From positions 62,001-126,000 of the forward strand of contig CAWEUU010000006.1 of assembly GCA_963812335.1 (NCBI GenBank): a DNA stretch of 64,000 nucleotides. The letters are read 5' to 3'. The notes beneath the pieces are model-generated. The model had not been told where the DNA came from, did no database searches, and saw nothing but the letters and a program-made list of their open reading frames with translations. This document shows positions 43,602 through 51,443 of the stretch, in pieces (position 1 is the first letter of the stretch; every line of letters begins with the position of its first letter). Made by a program: the position numbers and the translations under genes. This DNA comes from VRUE01 sp963812335 (GTDB lineage Bacteria; Actinomycetota; Thermoleophilia; Solirubrobacterales; 70-9).

Positions 43602-44400
43602 TGTGATGTGTCGCGACATCGGAGACAGATGTCTCGGGACATCGTAGACACCTCAGCCCCCTTCGATCGGCTGGTAGTCCCGACTCGGATCGAGGGTGAG
43701 CCGGCGGATCAGCTCACCTGTGTGGAGGTCGAGGATCCGGATATCGCGATCGGCGACGAGCAACTTGATCGACTTCCCTTTGTGGGCGCGACCGAGCCCG
43801 ATGTGATGGAGCCTTGAGTCGTGGCGCAGCGTGACCGTCCCGCCGGCGTCGACCTTGTCGTGGCGGACGCGGAAGTGGGTGTCGGGATCGTCCGCTGCCC
43901 CAGGCCGGGCCTTGATCCGGGCGCCATAGGTCTGCAGGGGCGTGCGCCCGCCCAGAGCCCGGTGAGGCCTGGTCGTGTTGTAGTAGCCGGTGAAGCCGTC
44001 CAACTGGGCTTGCAGGCCGGCGAGCGTCCTCGCTGGTGTTTGGTTTGCCAGGTAGCGCTTGAGGGTCTGGTGCACGCGCTCGACCTTGCCGCAGGTCTGG
44101 GGGTGGTAGGGCCTGGAGTTCTTGGCGGCGATCCCCAGCCGTTCCAGCTCAATCTGCAGGAGCACCTTGCCGCCCCGCGGTGTCGCGGTGAAGACGGCGC
44201 CGTTATCGGTGAGCAGGCTGGCTGGGGCGCCGTGCAGGGCAATAGCCATGCGGAAAACGTCGACGACATCGGCGGCCTTCACGGTCGGGAAGGCTCGGGA
44301 GGCCAAGAACAGCCGCGAGTGGTCGTCGATCATGTTGAGGATCTCCGCCTGCCCCTGCCCGGCGAGCGCCCAGTGGGTGACCGCGACCTGGCTGCGCCGG
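43602..44400 (-). mobile_element. Truncated IS481-family insertion sequence
   Basis: One end is present just after the tRNA: TGTGATGTGTCGCGACATC (from 43602) followed by GGAGACAGATGTCTCGGGAC, with the TGTC/GACA inverted motifs usual at IS481 ends. The other end is missing: transposase and element stop together at about 44400, where an integrase remnant begins. So the element is a left-over, not able to move on its own. Confidence 0.75.
43653..44400 (-). pseudogene. IS481-family transposase, N-terminus missing
   Basis: About 248 residues of a DDE transposase read from about 44400. The catalytic Asp residues are in NMIDDHSRLFLASRAF and SLLTDNGAVFTATPRGG, and the Glu in QTCGKVERVHQTLKRYL. HRALGGRTPLQTYGARI follows, and a C-terminal domain to GELIRRLTLDPSRDYQPIEG. 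The N-terminal HTH (about 100-120 residues) is absent. The break coincides with the integrase remnant, so one event removed both. Confidence 0.85.
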
Positions 44401-44401
44401 G

Positions 44402-44599
44402 ATCAGCCCGAAGGTCGCCTCGGAATTGATGGGCCACCGGACGCCGAGCTATCAGCCCGGCGCGGCGGCGATCACGCTGCGTCGCTACACGCACACGCTG
44501 CCGGGCGAGCTTGAGCGGGCGCGCGACCAGCTCGACAGGTTCTTGGTGGAGCGGGGACGTGAGGAAAGCCGAAGGCTTGACGACGCGGAGAGTTCTTGA
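44402..44599 (+). pseudogene. C-terminal remnant of a tyrosine recombinase (integrase)
   Basis: The frame reads PKVASELMGHRTPSYQPG then AAAITLRRYTHTLPGELERARDQL and ends FLVERGREESRRLDDAESS before TGA 44597. LMGH and the RYTHTLP segment with its Tyr are the last two catalytic boxes of phage-type integrases. Only about 65 residues remain; the rest was lost at the IS481 junction. It identifies this stretch as a tRNA-targeted integrative element. Confidence 0.75.
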
Positions 44600-44655
44600 A
44601 TGCCCGGTGGCAAGCGACGTGAGCCAGCTTGTCGGCAACGATTGGTAGCGTCGCC

Positions 44656-45360
44656 ATGATGGGTGCAGCGACGAAATCCGATCCGCGTGAATCCATCGTG
44701 AAGCGCCATCACCCGGTCGGCGCATCAACGGGCTATATGCAGAGCCTCCGAGGGGACTGGAGCGCTCAGGTTGAGGAGGCTTGGCGCGTCTCGTCTTTCG
44801 CCATTGAGCTCTCAGCCCTCTCCGAGTCGGAGCTCCCGTCCCTTGCCGAGTACCTGCGGCAGACGCCGAGCCTGCCCTTCCGCTACGTCAGCATCCACGG
44901 GCCGTCGAAGGGACGCCAGATGAGCGAGGAGCAGCTTGTCGCCTCGCTTGCCCAACTCTCCGGCCTCGCGGGCGGGATCGTCATGCACCCCGACACGATG
45001 GACGATCTGCGGCTGTATCGACCGCTTGGGCACAAGCTGCTGCTGGAGAACATGGACTCGCGCAAGCCCGACGGGCGAACACCCGAGGAGCTTCACCGGG
45101 CCTTCGCGGAGCTTCCCGAGGCGGGCTTCTGTTTTGACATCGCCCATGCCTGGTCGATTGACCCGAGCATGGCGGTTGCCAACGAGCTTCTCGACAGCTT
45201 CGGCGGCCGCTTGCGCCACGTCCACCTCAGCTCGCTCTCCGAGGGTCTGCACCACGTCTCGCTCACCGAGGAGGATGAGGAGCTGTTCAGTCCGGTCTTG
45301 AGGCGTTGCCTGGACGTGCCCTGGATCTTCGAGGCTCCACCCCAGACGGACCCGACGTAG
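44656..45360 (+). CDS. Xylose-isomerase-like TIM-barrel protein (AP endonuclease 2 family)
   Basis: 234 residues. The metal-ligand pattern of sugar-phosphate isomerase/endonuclease IV-like barrels is complete: His in SIHGPSKG near 82, His in VMHPDTMDD near 112, Glu in LLLENMDSR near 132, Asp/His in CFDIAHAW near 164, HVHLSS near 192 and Glu in IFEAPP near 226. It is shorter than most isomerases. ATG 44656 is used; TTG 44629 is possible; no clear ribosome site. The next gene starts 2 nt after its stop, so the pair is one operon and forms the cargo of the element. Substrate unknown. Confidence 0.7.
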   Translation: MMGAATKSDPRESIVKRHHPVGASTGYMQSLRGDWSAQVEEAWRVSSFAIELSALSESELPSLAEYLRQTPSLPFRYVSIHGPSKGRQMSEEQLVASLAQLSGLAGGIVMHPDTMDDLRLYRPLGHKLLLENMDSRKPDGRTPEELHRAFAELPEAGFCFDIAHAWSIDPSMAVANELLDSFGGRLRHVHLSSLSEGLHHVSLTEEDEELFSPVLRRCLDVPWIFEAPPQTDPT

Positions 45361-45362
45361 CG

Positions 45363-45941
45363 ATGGAGGCAAGCCGCCAGAGCCCGCTGGGACGGCTGGC
45401 GGAGTTGGCCGACCGTGACTTCCCGAGTCTGTTCGCAGCGCGAGAGAGGAGCGTCGGCGGCTTGAAGAAGCGGCGTGACGACCTCGGGAAGCTCTCGCAT
45501 GACGCGGGAGCATCAATCGTGCTCATGGGATCGTGGGGGAGGGCTGAGGTCACGACCGAAAGCGACGACGATTTCATGGTCCTGGTCTACGGCGAGGAAC
45601 GGGCCGAGATCGAGCCGAGCATCGCCGAGGTCAGCGGGGTTCTCGACAACCCTCCGGGATCGCAGGGCATCTTTGCGGCCCCGGTCTACAGCGAGAACCT
45701 CGTCCAGAACATCGGGCTCGACGACGACAACAACAGGAATCTGTCTCGCCGCATGCTCTTTCTGCTCGACCGGGAGTTTCGGCGGGAGCTTCAGAGTGTG
45801 AGCCGGGACACCGCTGACGACTCCGCCGCCTTCTCCGATGTGCGCCGGATCGGCAAGGAGCTTCAAGCCGGTCTGTTGGCGCTCTTGTACGAGCCCACCC
45901 GTGAGCTCTCGAAGGTGACGCGGGACTACATGATCTTCTGA
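45363..45941 (+). CDS. Nucleotidyltransferase-fold protein, possibly C-terminally truncated
   Basis: 192 residues. GSWGRAEVTTESDDDFMVLV (about 58-77) is a minimal nucleotidyltransferase motif: Gly-Ser, then the metal-binding Asp pair. A further conserved-looking block is IAEVSGVLDNPPGSQGIFAAPV and NIGLDDDNNRNLSRRMLFLL. As I recall, relatives usually continue for another 100 or more residues after this block, whereas this one ends at TRDYMIF near the island motif, so the tail may be lost. It is co-transcribed with the TIM-barrel gene. It could transfer a nucleotide to a protein, RNA or small molecule. Confidence 0.65.
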   Translation: MEASRQSPLGRLAELADRDFPSLFAARERSVGGLKKRRDDLGKLSHDAGASIVLMGSWGRAEVTTESDDDFMVLVYGEERAEIEPSIAEVSGVLDNPPGSQGIFAAPVYSENLVQNIGLDDDNNRNLSRRMLFLLDREFRRELQSVSRDTADDSAAFSDVRRIGKELQAGLLALLYEPTRELSKVTRDYMIF

Positions 45942-45965
45942 GGAACGCCTTGAAGCCGGGTTCGC

Positions 45966-45992
45966 TTTCGTTCCCCTGGACGTTCCCCTGAG
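45966..45992. repeat. Island motif, copy C (CGTTCCCC doublet)
   Basis: TTTCGTTCCCCTGG-ACGTTCCCCTGAG, about 37 nt before tRNA-Ser copy 3, in the same position as copy B before copy 2. Confidence 0.55.
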
Positions 45993-46028
45993 AAATTTAT
46001 TGACCCGGATTTGGCTTTCCAGAGCCCC

Positions 46029-46104
46029 GGAGGGGTGCCGGGGCGGTCTCGAAAACCGTTGTGCGCCTTACGGCGTACCGTGGGTTCGAATCCCACCCCC
46101 TCCG
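46029..46104 (+). pseudogene. tRNA-Ser(CGA) pseudogene, copy 3, D-arm deleted
   Basis: Same acceptor, anticodon, variable arm and T-arm as copy 2, but 13 nt corresponding to AGTGGTTGAACGG of the D-arm are missing (76 nt instead of 89). Without a D-arm it should not fold as a normal tRNA-Ser. It is the right-hand end of the 2.5-kb element; the alcohol dehydrogenase gene ends 2 nt further. Confidence 0.85.
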
Positions 46105-46107
46105 CTC
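46046..46107 (+). repeat. Right 62-bp attachment-type direct repeat
   Basis: Exact copy of 43540-43601, within tRNA-Ser copy 3. With its partner it brackets 2.4 kb holding the IS481 remnant, the integrase remnant and the two cargo genes. Confidence 0.75.
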
Positions 46108-47146
46108 AGCCGTGTGGGCAGATCACGGCGCGGCCGTCGAGCGTGCCGTCGCGCAGGCGCGTGTAGGCGTCGGCGGCGCGGTCGAGCGGGAAGCGCTCGA
46201 CGTGGGCGCGGATCTTGCCGGCGCGGGCGAGGTCGAGTACCTCGATCAGCTCGATCGCCGTGCCCCAGTAGGGGATCGTGAGCTGCGCCTCGAATGGCTC
46301 GGCACCGAAGGCGAACTCGAATTTGCCGCCGGCCAGGCCGACCACGGTGACGTGGCTCTCGAAGCCAGCAACGGCGGCGCCGAGGGCGATCGTCTCGTCG
46401 GCGCCGACGTTGTCGACGACCAGCTCGACCCGTGAGTTGCCGGCCAGCTCGAGGATCTCGGCGGCGGCGTCCTCGCCGGGCTCGATCGTGTGCTCGGCGC
46501 CGACCTCGCGCGCCAGCCGCAGCTTCTCCGGCGAGAGGTCGACCGCGATCACCTGTGCGGGGCTGAGCGCGCGCAGGAGCTGCACCGCCATGTGCCCGAG
46601 CCCGCCGACGCCGATCACGACCGCGGTCGAGCCGGGGGTGAGCAGCGGCAGGGAGCGCTTGATCGCGTGGTAGGGGGTCAGCGCAGCATCGGAGAGCGGC
46701 GCCGCCTCGCGGGGGTCGAGCTCGCCGAGCGGCAGCAGCAGGCGCGGGTGGGGGACGAGCATGTACTCGGTCATGCCGCCGTCGAGCCCGAGGCCGCCGC
46801 CGAAGGCGCCGATCTCGGCCTGGCGCTCGCAGTAGTTCTCGGCCGAGCGCCGGCAGGCGCGGCAGCGGCCGCAGCCCCAGGGCCCGTAGACGGCGACCGG
46901 CTCGCCCTGCTCGAGGCCGTCGACGCCGGCGCCGAGGGCCTCGACCCAGCCGGCGTTCTCGTGCCCCAGCGTGAAGGGCAGGTCGAAGTCCATCGTTCCC
47001 TCCGGCCAGTCCATCAGGTGCAGGTCGGAGTGACAGGCGCCGGCGCCCGCGACCTTGAGCAGAACCTGTCCCGGGCCGGGCTCGGGCACGTCCACATCGC
47101 GCATCTCCGGCGGCGATTGCCAGGCGGTCAGCTGGTAGGCCTTCAC
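46106..47146 (-). CDS. Zinc-dependent alcohol dehydrogenase (MDR family)
   Basis: 346 residues. Catalytic zinc ligands: Cys in AGACHSDLH near 38, HE in LGHENAG near 62, and Cys near 150 region by family position. The structural zinc Cys cluster is GCGRCRACRRSAENYC near 94-109. The cofactor motif is GVGGLGHMAVQLL near 175-187. It oxidises alcohols or reduces aldehydes with NAD(P). GTG start, fixed by the conserved KAYQLTAWQ strand. Its 3' end touches the tRNA-Ser pseudogene, so the island right border lies between them. Divergent from ppdK. Confidence 0.9.
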   Translation of the reverse strand: MKAYQLTAWQSPPEMRDVDVPEPGPGQVLLKVAGAGACHSDLHLMDWPEGTMDFDLPFTLGHENAGWVEALGAGVDGLEQGEPVAVYGPWGCGRCRACRRSAENYCERQAEIGAFGGGLGLDGGMTEYMLVPHPRLLLPLGELDPREAAPLSDAALTPYHAIKRSLPLLTPGSTAVVIGVGGLGHMAVQLLRALSPAQVIAVDLSPEKLRLAREVGAEHTIEPGEDAAAEILELAGNSRVELVVDNVGADETIALGAAVAGFESHVTVVGLAGGKFEFAFGAEPFEAQLTIPYWGTAIELIEVLDLARAGKIRAHVERFPLDRAADAYTRLRDGTLDGRAVICPHG

Positions 47147-47180
47147 CGGCCGAAGGCTAGGGAAGCCGGGCGGCGTAATC

Positions 47181-47210
47181 GTCCGTATTCGTCCGTGTCC
47201 TCCGTGCGGT
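47181..47210. promoter_or_regulatory. Three tandem TCCGTR repeats in the adh-ppdK gap
   Basis: GTCCGTATTC, GTCCGTGTCC and TCCGTGCGGT follow one another with a 9-10 nt period, about one DNA turn. They lie in the 142-nt divergent gap, about 60-90 nt before the ppdK -10 box TAGATT (47270-47275). A likely operator for a regulator of one or both genes. Confidence 0.35.
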
Positions 47211-47288
47211 CGATTGCGGATGGCCCAGCTCCGCGGCTTTCCCCGGATGACGGCGGCGCGTGGGCGGCCTAGATTGCGCGGAGGCGTG

Positions 47289-49946
47289 ATGAATCGGCAG
47301 GCCAAGTACGTCTACGAGTTCTCCGAGGGCTCGAAGCAGATGCGCGAGCTGCTCGGCGGCAAGGGAGCCAACATCGCTGAGATGGCGCGGCTCGGGCCGC
47401 CGATCGCCGTTCCCGGCGGGTTCACGGTGACGACTGAGGCCTGTGTCGCCTACCTCGATGCCGACGGCGGGGCCTTCCCGCCCGGGCTGGAGGGGCAGAT
47501 CGACAGCGCGGTCGCGGCGCTCGAGGCCGAGACCGGCCGGCGGCTCGGCGACCCGGCCGATCCGCTGCTCGTCTCGGTCCGCTCCGGGGCGCGGGAGTCG
47601 ATGCCCGGGATGATGGACACCGTGCTCAACCTCGGCCTCGGTGACGAGGCGGTCGGCGGGCTTGCCGCCCGCACCGGCAACGAGCGCTTCGCCTGGGACT
47701 CCTATCGCCGCTTTGTGCAGATGTTCGGCGATGTCGTCTGCGGGATCGACTCGATGCTCTTCGAGCGCGCGATCCGGGGTCTCAAGGAGGAGCGCGGCGT
47801 CGCGCTCGACACCGAACTGGACGCCGCCGACCTGCGCCGCCTGAGCGGCGAGTTCAAGCGGATCTTCGCCGCTCAGACCGGCGAGGAGCTGCCGCAGGAG
47901 CCGCGCGCACAGCTGCTGCGCGCAATCGCCGCTGTGTTCGGCTCCTGGAACGGCGCCCGCGCGGTCGAGTACCGCCGGCTCAACCGCATCCCCGACCAGT
48001 GGGGCACCGCGGTCAACGTGCAGCAGATGGTCTTCGGCAACAGGGGTGAGGGCTCGGGCTCGGGCGTCGCCTTCAGCCGCGACGAGATCACCGGCGAGCC
48101 GCGGCCGTCGGGCGACTTCCTGCTCAATGCCCAGGGCGAGGACGTCGTCTCGGGCACGCGCGACACCGCCGACCTCGCCGAGATGGCCGCGCTGATGCCC
48201 GCCGCCCACGCGCAGCTGGTCGAGATCCTCGCTGCGCTCGAGCGCCACTTCGGCGACATGCAGGATGTCGAGTTCACGGTCGAGGAGGGGACCCTCTACA
48301 TGCTGCAGGCGCGCTCCGCCAAGCGGCCGCCGCACGCGGCCGTGCGTGTCGCCGTCGACCTGGTCGCCGAGGGGATCCTCGACCGCGAGGGGGCGCTGGC
48401 ACGGATCGACACCGTGAAGTTGGAGGCGCTGCTACACCCCTCTTTCGACCCGGCCTTCGAGGTCGATCCGCTGGCCCACGGGGTGCCGGCCTCGCCTGGC
48501 GCCGCGCGGGGCCGGATCGTCTTCAGCGCCGAGTCCGCGGTCGAGCGCGCAGCCGAGGGCGAGGACGTGATCCTCGTCCGCCCATTCACCGAGGCCGACG
48601 ACGTCGCCGGCTTCGACGCCGCCCGCGGCATCCTCACCTCGGAGGGGGGCAAGGCTTCGCACGCGGCGCTGGTCGCGCGCGGCATGGGGCGCCCATGTGT
48701 CTGCGGCGCCTCGGCGCTCGACATCGACCTCGAGGCGGGAGAGATGCGGGTCGGCGAAACGCTCCTGCGCGAGGGCGATGAGATCGCGATCGACGGCTCG
48801 ACCGGGACGGTCGCCACCCAGGACGTGCCGCTCGTTCCCGCCGAGGTCGACGAGCACTTCCGGGTCGTGCTCGGCTGGTGTGACGAGCTGCGCCGGCTCG
48901 GCGTGCGCGCCAATGCCGACCGGCCTGAGGACGCGGCGACCGCGCGCCGCTTCGGCGCCGAGGGAGTCGGCCTATGCCGTACCGAGCACATGTTCCTCGG
49001 CGAGCGCCAGCCGAAGATGCAGGCGATGATCATGGCCGAGGATGAGGCCGCCCGACGGACGGCGCTGGCCGAGCTGGAGCCGCTGCAGCAGGCCGACTTC
49101 GAAGGGCTCTTCGCCGAGATGACGGGGCTGCCGGTGACGATTCGCCTGCTCGATCCGCCGTTGCATGAGTTCCTGCCCCGGGCCGAGGACCTGCTGGTGG
49201 AGATCGAGCGCCACCTCGCGAACTCCGGCGGCGAGCCGCCGCAGGAGCTGGAGCGCCAGCTGCACAGGGTGCGCCAGCTCGAGGAGTCGAACCCGATGCT
49301 GGGCACACGCGGGTGCCGGCTCGGCCTGCTGTACCCGGAGGTCTACGAGATGCAGGTGCGGGCGATTGTCGCCGCGGCCGTCGCCGTGCGCGAGCGCCTC
49401 GGCGAAGCGCCGCATCTGGAGGTGATGATCCCGCTGGTCGACTACGAGGGAGAGCTGGCGGCGATGCGCGCGCTGGTCGAGCGCACGGCGGCGGCGACCG
49501 CCGAGCGCCTCGGCGTCGAGCCTCCTGGCTTCCGCGTCGGCACGATGGTCGAGCTGCCGCGCGCCTGCCTGGTGGCCGAGCGGCTCGCGGCCGAGGCCGA
49601 GTTCTTCAGCTTCGGCACCAACGACCTCACCCAGACCGCGCTCGGCTTTTCCCGCGACGACTCCGAGGGGCGCTTCCTCGGCGAGTACCTGCGTCGCAGG
49701 ATCGTCGACCGCAGTCCCTTCGAGACGATCGATGTCGACGGCGTCGGCGAGCTTGTCAGAACCGCGGTCGAGCGCGGCCGCCGCGGCCGGTCCGGCCTCG
49801 ACCTTGGCATCTGCGGCGAGCACGGCGGCGACCCCGACAGCATCGCCTTCTTCCACGACGCCGGGCTGGACTACGTCAGCTGCTCGCCCTTCAGGGTTCC
49901 GATCGCCCGCGTCGCCGCGGCTCAGGCCGCGATCGCCGCGGCCTGA
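47289..49946 (+). CDS. ppdK: Pyruvate, phosphate dikinase
   Basis: 885 residues, full length. The N-terminal ATP-grasp domain has GGKGANIAEMARLG (about 20-33) and PGFTVTTEAC; the phospho-His is His458 in GGKASHAALVARGMG; the C-terminal PEP-binding barrel has GTRGCRLG, FGTNDLTQTALGFSRDD and the catalytic Cys in GICGEHGGDP. It interconverts pyruvate, ATP and phosphate with PEP, AMP and diphosphate, so it can serve glycolysis or gluconeogenesis. ATG 47289 or GTG 47286; the -10 box TAGATT lies 10 nt before the GTG. No PpsR-type regulator is adjacent. Confidence 0.95.
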   Translation: MNRQAKYVYEFSEGSKQMRELLGGKGANIAEMARLGPPIAVPGGFTVTTEACVAYLDADGGAFPPGLEGQIDSAVAALEAETGRRLGDPADPLLVSVRSGARESMPGMMDTVLNLGLGDEAVGGLAARTGNERFAWDSYRRFVQMFGDVVCGIDSMLFERAIRGLKEERGVALDTELDAADLRRLSGEFKRIFAAQTGEELPQEPRAQLLRAIAAVFGSWNGARAVEYRRLNRIPDQWGTAVNVQQMVFGNRGEGSGSGVAFSRDEITGEPRPSGDFLLNAQGEDVVSGTRDTADLAEMAALMPAAHAQLVEILAALERHFGDMQDVEFTVEEGTLYMLQARSAKRPPHAAVRVAVDLVAEGILDREGALARIDTVKLEALLHPSFDPAFEVDPLAHGVPASPGAARGRIVFSAESAVERAAEGEDVILVRPFTEADDVAGFDAARGILTSEGGKASHAALVARGMGRPCVCGASALDIDLEAGEMRVGETLLREGDEIAIDGSTGTVATQDVPLVPAEVDEHFRVVLGWCDELRRLGVRANADRPEDAATARRFGAEGVGLCRTEHMFLGERQPKMQAMIMAEDEAARRTALAELEPLQQADFEGLFAEMTGLPVTIRLLDPPLHEFLPRAEDLLVEIERHLANSGGEPPQELERQLHRVRQLEESNPMLGTRGCRLGLLYPEVYEMQVRAIVAAAVAVRERLGEAPHLEVMIPLVDYEGELAAMRALVERTAAATAERLGVEPPGFRVGTMVELPRACLVAERLAAEAEFFSFGTNDLTQTALGFSRDDSEGRFLGEYLRRRIVDRSPFETIDVDGVGELVRTAVERGRRGRSGLDLGICGEHGGDPDSIAFFHDAGLDYVSCSPFRVPIARVAAAQAAIAAA

Positions 49947-49960
49947 GCCCGGTCCCGGGG

Positions 49961-50581
49961 TCAGCTTTGTGAGCTGCCTGGGCGGTTCCGCACGGCGCCG
50001 CCGGCGACGAGAACGGCGAAGCCGATACCGGTCAGCAGCAGGGCGACGCCGATCACAATTCCGAATACCGACAGCCTTTCCGCCATGTAGCTGGCGTTGA
50101 GCGCCGTCGCCAGCGCGGTCTCGGTGACCCACACTTCGCGCGTGCCGTTGTCGGCCGGCAGGCCGGATTCGCTGTCAATGACGGCGAACTCTTCGTTGTC
50201 GGTGCCACCGCCCGTGGCCAGCTCGCCCGCCGGCGTGTTGGGCTTGGCTTCGAAGCGGCCCATTTCGGCGTAGGTGTAGCCGCCGGTGGCCTCGAGCGCG
50301 TGGACCTGCATGTACTCGGCGAAGCAACGGGCGCTGTCGCCGTTGTCGACGTTCTCTCCGGCGACTTCGCAGTCGGGCAGCGAGACGTCCTTCAGGCCGG
50401 CGGCCTTGACTTCTTCCGCGACCATCGACGGTGTCATGTCGGGTGTGCCGACGATGCCCTGCTCCTTCAGTTCTGACTTCACGGTGTTGCGTCCGTCGGC
50501 GCCCATCACGACCGCGACGACGCCGAACACGATCAGCACGACTGCGGCGATGATTCCGCCAATCTCGAGACCTTTGCGCAT
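49961..50581 (-). CDS. Membrane protein of unknown function with two helices
   Basis: 206 residues, not recognised. Two hydrophobic helices (about 7-28 and 168-193) enclose an acidic extracytoplasmic region of about 135 residues that contains two Cys (DCEVAG, ARCFAEY). The latter may form a disulfide. The start has GGAAAGGAAG just upstream. The C-terminus RNRPGSSQS is cytoplasmic by the positive-inside rule. It is convergent with ppdK. Confidence 0.6.
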   Translation of the reverse strand: MRKGLEIGGIIAAVVLIVFGVVAVVMGADGRNTVKSELKEQGIVGTPDMTPSMVAEEVKAAGLKDVSLPDCEVAGENVDNGDSARCFAEYMQVHALEATGGYTYAEMGRFEAKPNTPAGELATGGGTDNEEFAVIDSESGLPADNGTREVWVTETALATALNASYMAERLSVFGIVIGVALLLTGIGFAVLVAGGAVRNRPGSSQS

Positions 50582-50708
50582 CTGACTTCCTTTCCCCTGC
50601 CCCGATTACATGGATAGGTGCAGCGATCAGGCAGGCTCTCAACTACGCTTGGCGCTGCCTTCCGTGAAATGGTCTGAATCTGGCTGGGTAGAAACCCGAA
50701 GCGGGCGC

Positions 50709-51443
50709 TCAGCGCCGCGGGCCGGTCTCGCACGCGATCGAGTAGCCCCAGCCCGGCCCGCCGTCGCAGTGGTCGCGGCCTTCGCCGCCGTAGAGCTTGT
50801 CGGGGCTGGGCCCGCCGTAGAGCTGGTCTCTGCCGCCTTCGCCGTGGCAGCCGTCCTGGCCCGGTCCCATGATGCAGATGTCGCGTCCAGGGCCGCCCCA
50901 GCAGCCGTCGCTGCCGGCACCGTGCTTGCAGTAGTCGTTGCCCGGGCCCCCGACGCAGTCGCTGTTGCGCTGGCCGGTGATGCAGATGTCGTCGCCGCCG
51001 CGGCCGACGCAGCGGTTGCGTTTGGCGCCTTCTGAGTAGCAGGTGTCGGCCTCGCCGCTGCCGATGAATTTGTCGGAGCCGTCGCCGAGGTGCACGGTGA
51101 GCGGCACGGGCAGCCGGTCGAGCACCTCGACGAAGTCGCCCGACGGGCCCATCCTCACTTCGACGCGCCCGGCGCCGCGCAGCGGGCAGACGGCGTGTCC
51201 GCGGTGAGCGAGCCGGCAGCCCTCCCCGGCGCGTCGCGCCATCCAGCCGTTGACGACGAGGTTGCGGCCGCGCACGCTCAACTCCAGGTGCGAGCCGGAT
51301 GCGGCTCCGAGCACGACGACCTGGCCCTGCGGCGTGGCGGGCGCGCAGAAGAGCGCCAGCACCAGCGCAGCGGCCAACCCGATGACGGTCGCTGTCCCCC
51401 GAACAAAGATCGAGGGAAGAATAGAGGGTAGGTTTGACCGCAT
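50709..51443 (-). CDS. Secreted Cys-rich calcium-binding-repeat (RTX-like) protein
   Basis: 244 residues. A signal peptide (about 1-40, ending PATPQG) leads an about 80-residue strand-rich domain, then glycine-rich nonapeptide-like repeats of the GGxGxDxxx kind: GSGEADTCYS, GRGGDDICIT, GGPGNDYCKH, GAGSDGCWGG, GGPGRDICIM, GPGQDGCHGE, GGPSPDKLYG, GGEGRDHCDG. Most repeats also carry a Cys, which is unusual for RTX proteins and suggests disulfides as well as calcium. Exported, role unknown. Its ATG shares the CATG (51441-51444) with the divergent kinase start. Confidence 0.7.
   Translation of the reverse strand: MRSNLPSILPSIFVRGTATVIGLAAALVLALFCAPATPQGQVVVLGAASGSHLELSVRGRNLVVNGWMARRAGEGCRLAHRGHAVCPLRGAGRVEVRMGPSGDFVEVLDRLPVPLTVHLGDGSDKFIGSGEADTCYSEGAKRNRCVGRGGDDICITGQRNSDCVGGPGNDYCKHGAGSDGCWGGPGRDICIMGPGQDGCHGEGGRDQLYGGPSPDKLYGGEGRDHCDGGPGWGYSIACETGPRR
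51429..51434 (+). promoter_or_regulatory. -10 box of the GAF kinase gene
   Basis: TAGGTT lies 7 nt before ATG 51442. It falls inside the first codons of the divergent RTX-like gene. Confidence 0.45.

Noticed and set aside
43293..43619. A 108-codon minus-strand frame across tRNA-Ser copy 2
   Set aside because: Its WDSNPRYAVRRTTVFE-type sequence is the well-known meaningless translation of the strand opposite a tRNA-Ser gene.
50709..51443. Metallothionein-like or zinc-ribbon protein
   Set aside because: The Cys are spaced by about nine residues within GGxGxD repeats rather than in CxxC pairs, and a signal peptide sends the protein outside.
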